Positions 4,924 through 6,587 of a stretch of 6,587 nucleotides of DNA are shown in pieces. Origin of the DNA: Phycisphaerae bacterium (GTDB lineage: Bacteria; Planctomycetota; Phycisphaerae; UBA1845); the NCBI GenBank assembly GCA_029260195.1, contig JAJDDS010000701.1:1-6587 (forward strand), written 5' to 3'. The translations under genes were made by a program, and so were the position numbers. The number at the start of each line of letters is the position of its first letter. Within the stretch, counting starts at the first letter, position 1. The notes under the pieces are model-generated. The model was not told where the DNA came from and did no database searches. It saw only the letters and a list, made by a program, of their open reading frames with translations.

Positions 4924-6587
4924 TTACGGTCCGTCGGCGGCGAGCGAACGGACCGGCGTGTCGGCGTTCAGCTCGACCGCGCGTCGGGCATACTCACGGG
5001 CGCGTTCCGATTCGTCGTTGGCGGCAAACGCGCGCGCGGCGCGTTCGAAATGTCCGACCTTGCCGGGCTCAAGAACGCACAGCGCGGCCAATTCCCGCCG
5101 CAGGCAACTCCCGTCGTCGATCCGCTCACACACATCAGCGCGGACGATGTGGATGTCGGTCCGGTAGGGATCGATGTAGAGCGCCTGCATGCACCAGTAT
5201 TTAGCCTCCCCCATTTGCCCGCGATCGGAAAAAATCGATGCCAGGGTGAAGGGGATGTCGGGGTCGTCTTCGTTCGCGCGGGCGAGCTCGATCAGAAGGG
5301 GTATCGCCCGGTCGAACGCCTTCCGTTGCAGGTAGATTCCGGCCAACGCTCGGTCCGCGGTCGTGTCCACCGGCAGCGCTCGCTTGAGTTCCAGCATCCT
5401 CGCGACAGCCAGCTCGTGTTCTCCGCGTTCGAGTGCGATTGAGCCGAGCACCTTGGGGGCGATCCAGCCATCCGGGTCCGCGGTCAGCAGCCGGCGCATC
5501 GCCGGGATCATCTCATCGGCGAACGCTCGTTTGGCCTCCGATCCATCGGCGATTTCGCGTACCAGCCAAAGCGCCTCGCCCAGTGTCGTCAGCCCTTGCG
5601 GATTGTTGGGATCAATCTTGACCGAACGACGCGCCGCGTTCACCGCCCGCACAATCTCACCGGCATCGAACTCCGCCCGCGCCAATCGGGCGAGCGCGTC
5701 GGGGTCGTCACCGCGTTCGATCTCGGGTGTTCGCAGCCCGTCCACCGGTTCCGGCGTCCGCAGTGACAATCCCCAACCGGCTGCGTCACGGCGGGACCAA
5801 TCGGCGAAGGCTGCGTCGAATCCCTCGAGCGTCAAGCCGGTGACCTCGTGAAGGACGGTCTCCTGCGGCTTTCGCCCGCGGTAACCGGCGATCATGGCGC
5901 CCAATGCGTCGTATCCGAAGCGTTCGACGATGAACGCACACATCCACTCGCTCTGGGCGTAGGCGATCTGGCGGTCGTTGGGTCGCCGTGGACGGATGAA
6001 CGCCCAGTCGATGGTTTCGAGGGCGAACAGCTCGCCGCGCCGGAGGGAGTCAGCGAGCATTTCGCACCAGGCGAACGACCGCGGGGCGTCCTCCTGCAGC
6101 ACCGCCAGCCCCTCGGTAAACCAGTGTGGTATCCGGTTTCCAGTGGCCGCTAGTGTGACGGTGTGCGTGTACTCGTGGCGCAGGACGTTAGCGTAATTGA
6201 ATCGTCCTTGGAGGCTAGGGTGTTCGCGCGGGGCCTCCATAGCGATGACTTTTCCGGTACATGCTCCGACGGTGTGGATCCAAGGTTTTCCGGTGATGCG
6301 CACGCCGAACGCGCGGTGGGTTGGGAAGACCTCGATGATGGTCTTGTCGGTGGGGGACCAGGCGAAATCGTCACACAGCTCCCCGTGAATCTCTTCGAGG
6401 AAGTCCGCCATATAGGGGGCGAGGACGGCGTCGGTTGTAGGGTCGAATCTGATGACGAAGTTTTCGGTCTCGTGACGGGCGAGTTTCTCTATCGATTCGA
6501 GCAGGCTTAAGGTGTTGAGGGTTCGGGCGTCGAATCGGTCGAGTTCCCATGCGGCGGTGAGGGCTTCGTGCGCTTTGTGTTCCTCTC
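4924..6587 (-). CDS. Zinc metalloprotease-like protein (peptidase MA-type) with TPR repeats, N-terminus outside window
   Basis: The frame stays open from the window edge to TAA 4926-4924, giving 553 visible residues. A Met at 6411 is probably internal, since 58 further in-frame residues precede it and read as genuine protein (helical A-W-E-L-D-R-F-D-A-R-T-L-N-T-L, then E-N-F-V-I-R-F-D-P). H-E-Y-T-H at 6177-6163 (visible residues 137-141) is the HExxH zinc site, and Glu158 in H-W-F-T-E-G-L-A is the expected third ligand, as in the peptidase MA superfamily. From about residue 295 to the end are several degenerate TPR units, including spans near 374-407, 410-441, 444-477 and 512-545. The visible N-terminal helices may be the end of another TPR. 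The catalytic residues look intact, so activity is plausible; substrate and location are unknown because any signal peptide is cut off. No terminator is evident after the stop. Confidence 0.85.
   Translation of the reverse strand, partial: EEHKAHEALTAAWELDRFDARTLNTLSLLESIEKLARHETENFVIRFDPTTDAVLAPYMADFLEEIHGELCDDFAWSPTDKTIIEVFPTHRAFGVRITGKPWIHTVGACTGKVIAMEAPREHPSLQGRFNYANVLRHEYTHTVTLAATGNRIPHWFTEGLAVLQEDAPRSFAWCEMLADSLRRGELFALETIDWAFIRPRRPNDRQIAYAQSEWMCAFIVERFGYDALGAMIAGYRGRKPQETVLHEVTGLTLEGFDAAFADWSRRDAAGWGLSLRTPEPVDGLRTPEIERGDDPDALARLARAEFDAGEIVRAVNAARRSVKIDPNNPQGLTTLGEALWLVREIADGSEAKRAFADEMIPAMRRLLTADPDGWIAPKVLGSIALERGEHELAVARMLELKRALPVDTTADRALAGIYLQRKAFDRAIPLLIELARANEDDPDIPFTLASIFSDRGQMGEAKYWCMQALYIDPYRTDIHIVRADVCERIDDGSCLRRELAALCVLEPGKVGHFERAARAFAANDESERAREYARRAVELNADTPVRSLAADGP

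Overview
This is GC-rich bacterial DNA with every supportable gene on the minus strand, so transcription runs from high to low coordinates. The likely source is a member of the Planctomycetota (inference). It rests on a stand-alone prepilin-like protein ending in a Y-V-D-G-H motif, a lysine/arginine-rich single-span protein with an E-Y-F motif that I associate with planctomycetes, and a zinc-ribbon membrane protein. No rRNA, tRNA, CRISPR array, insertion sequence or phage gene is visible.

Layout in transcription order: (1) 6587-4924, a metalloprotease-like protein (HEYTH plus downstream Glu) with C-terminal TPR repeats, whose N-terminus lies outside the window. (2) 4769-4419, a 116-residue thioredoxin-fold protein of the ArsC/Spx/YffB type, readable only if an in-frame TGA at codon 14 is decoded as selenocysteine. 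It has a strong Shine-Dalgarno sequence and a hairpin after the TGA that fits a bacterial SECIS element. (3) 4287-3640, a prepilin-like protein, probably started at a TTG. (4) 3621-2959, a membrane-anchored, highly charged protein of unknown function. (5) 2873-1380, guaB, IMP dehydrogenase. (6) 1408-833, a small probable lipoprotein whose start lies inside the end of guaB. (7) 806-1, a zinc-ribbon multi-span membrane protein that runs out of the window.

Genes 3 and 4 are 18 nt apart, and genes 5, 6 and 7 overlap or nearly touch, so these look like two cotranscribed groups, possibly one. guaB is the only gene of certain biochemical role (first committed step of GMP synthesis). Nothing ties its neighbours to purine metabolism beyond position.

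The highlight is the gene at 4419-4769. Ordinary gene calling would miss it because the TGA breaks the frame, yet the frame on both sides is family-like throughout. The TGA sits where the first Cys of a CxxC redox motif is expected (U-T-S-C), and other genes here use TGA as a normal stop. I recall a database family named 'ArsC family (seleno)protein', so this is probably a member of a thinly characterised family rather than a wholly new one.
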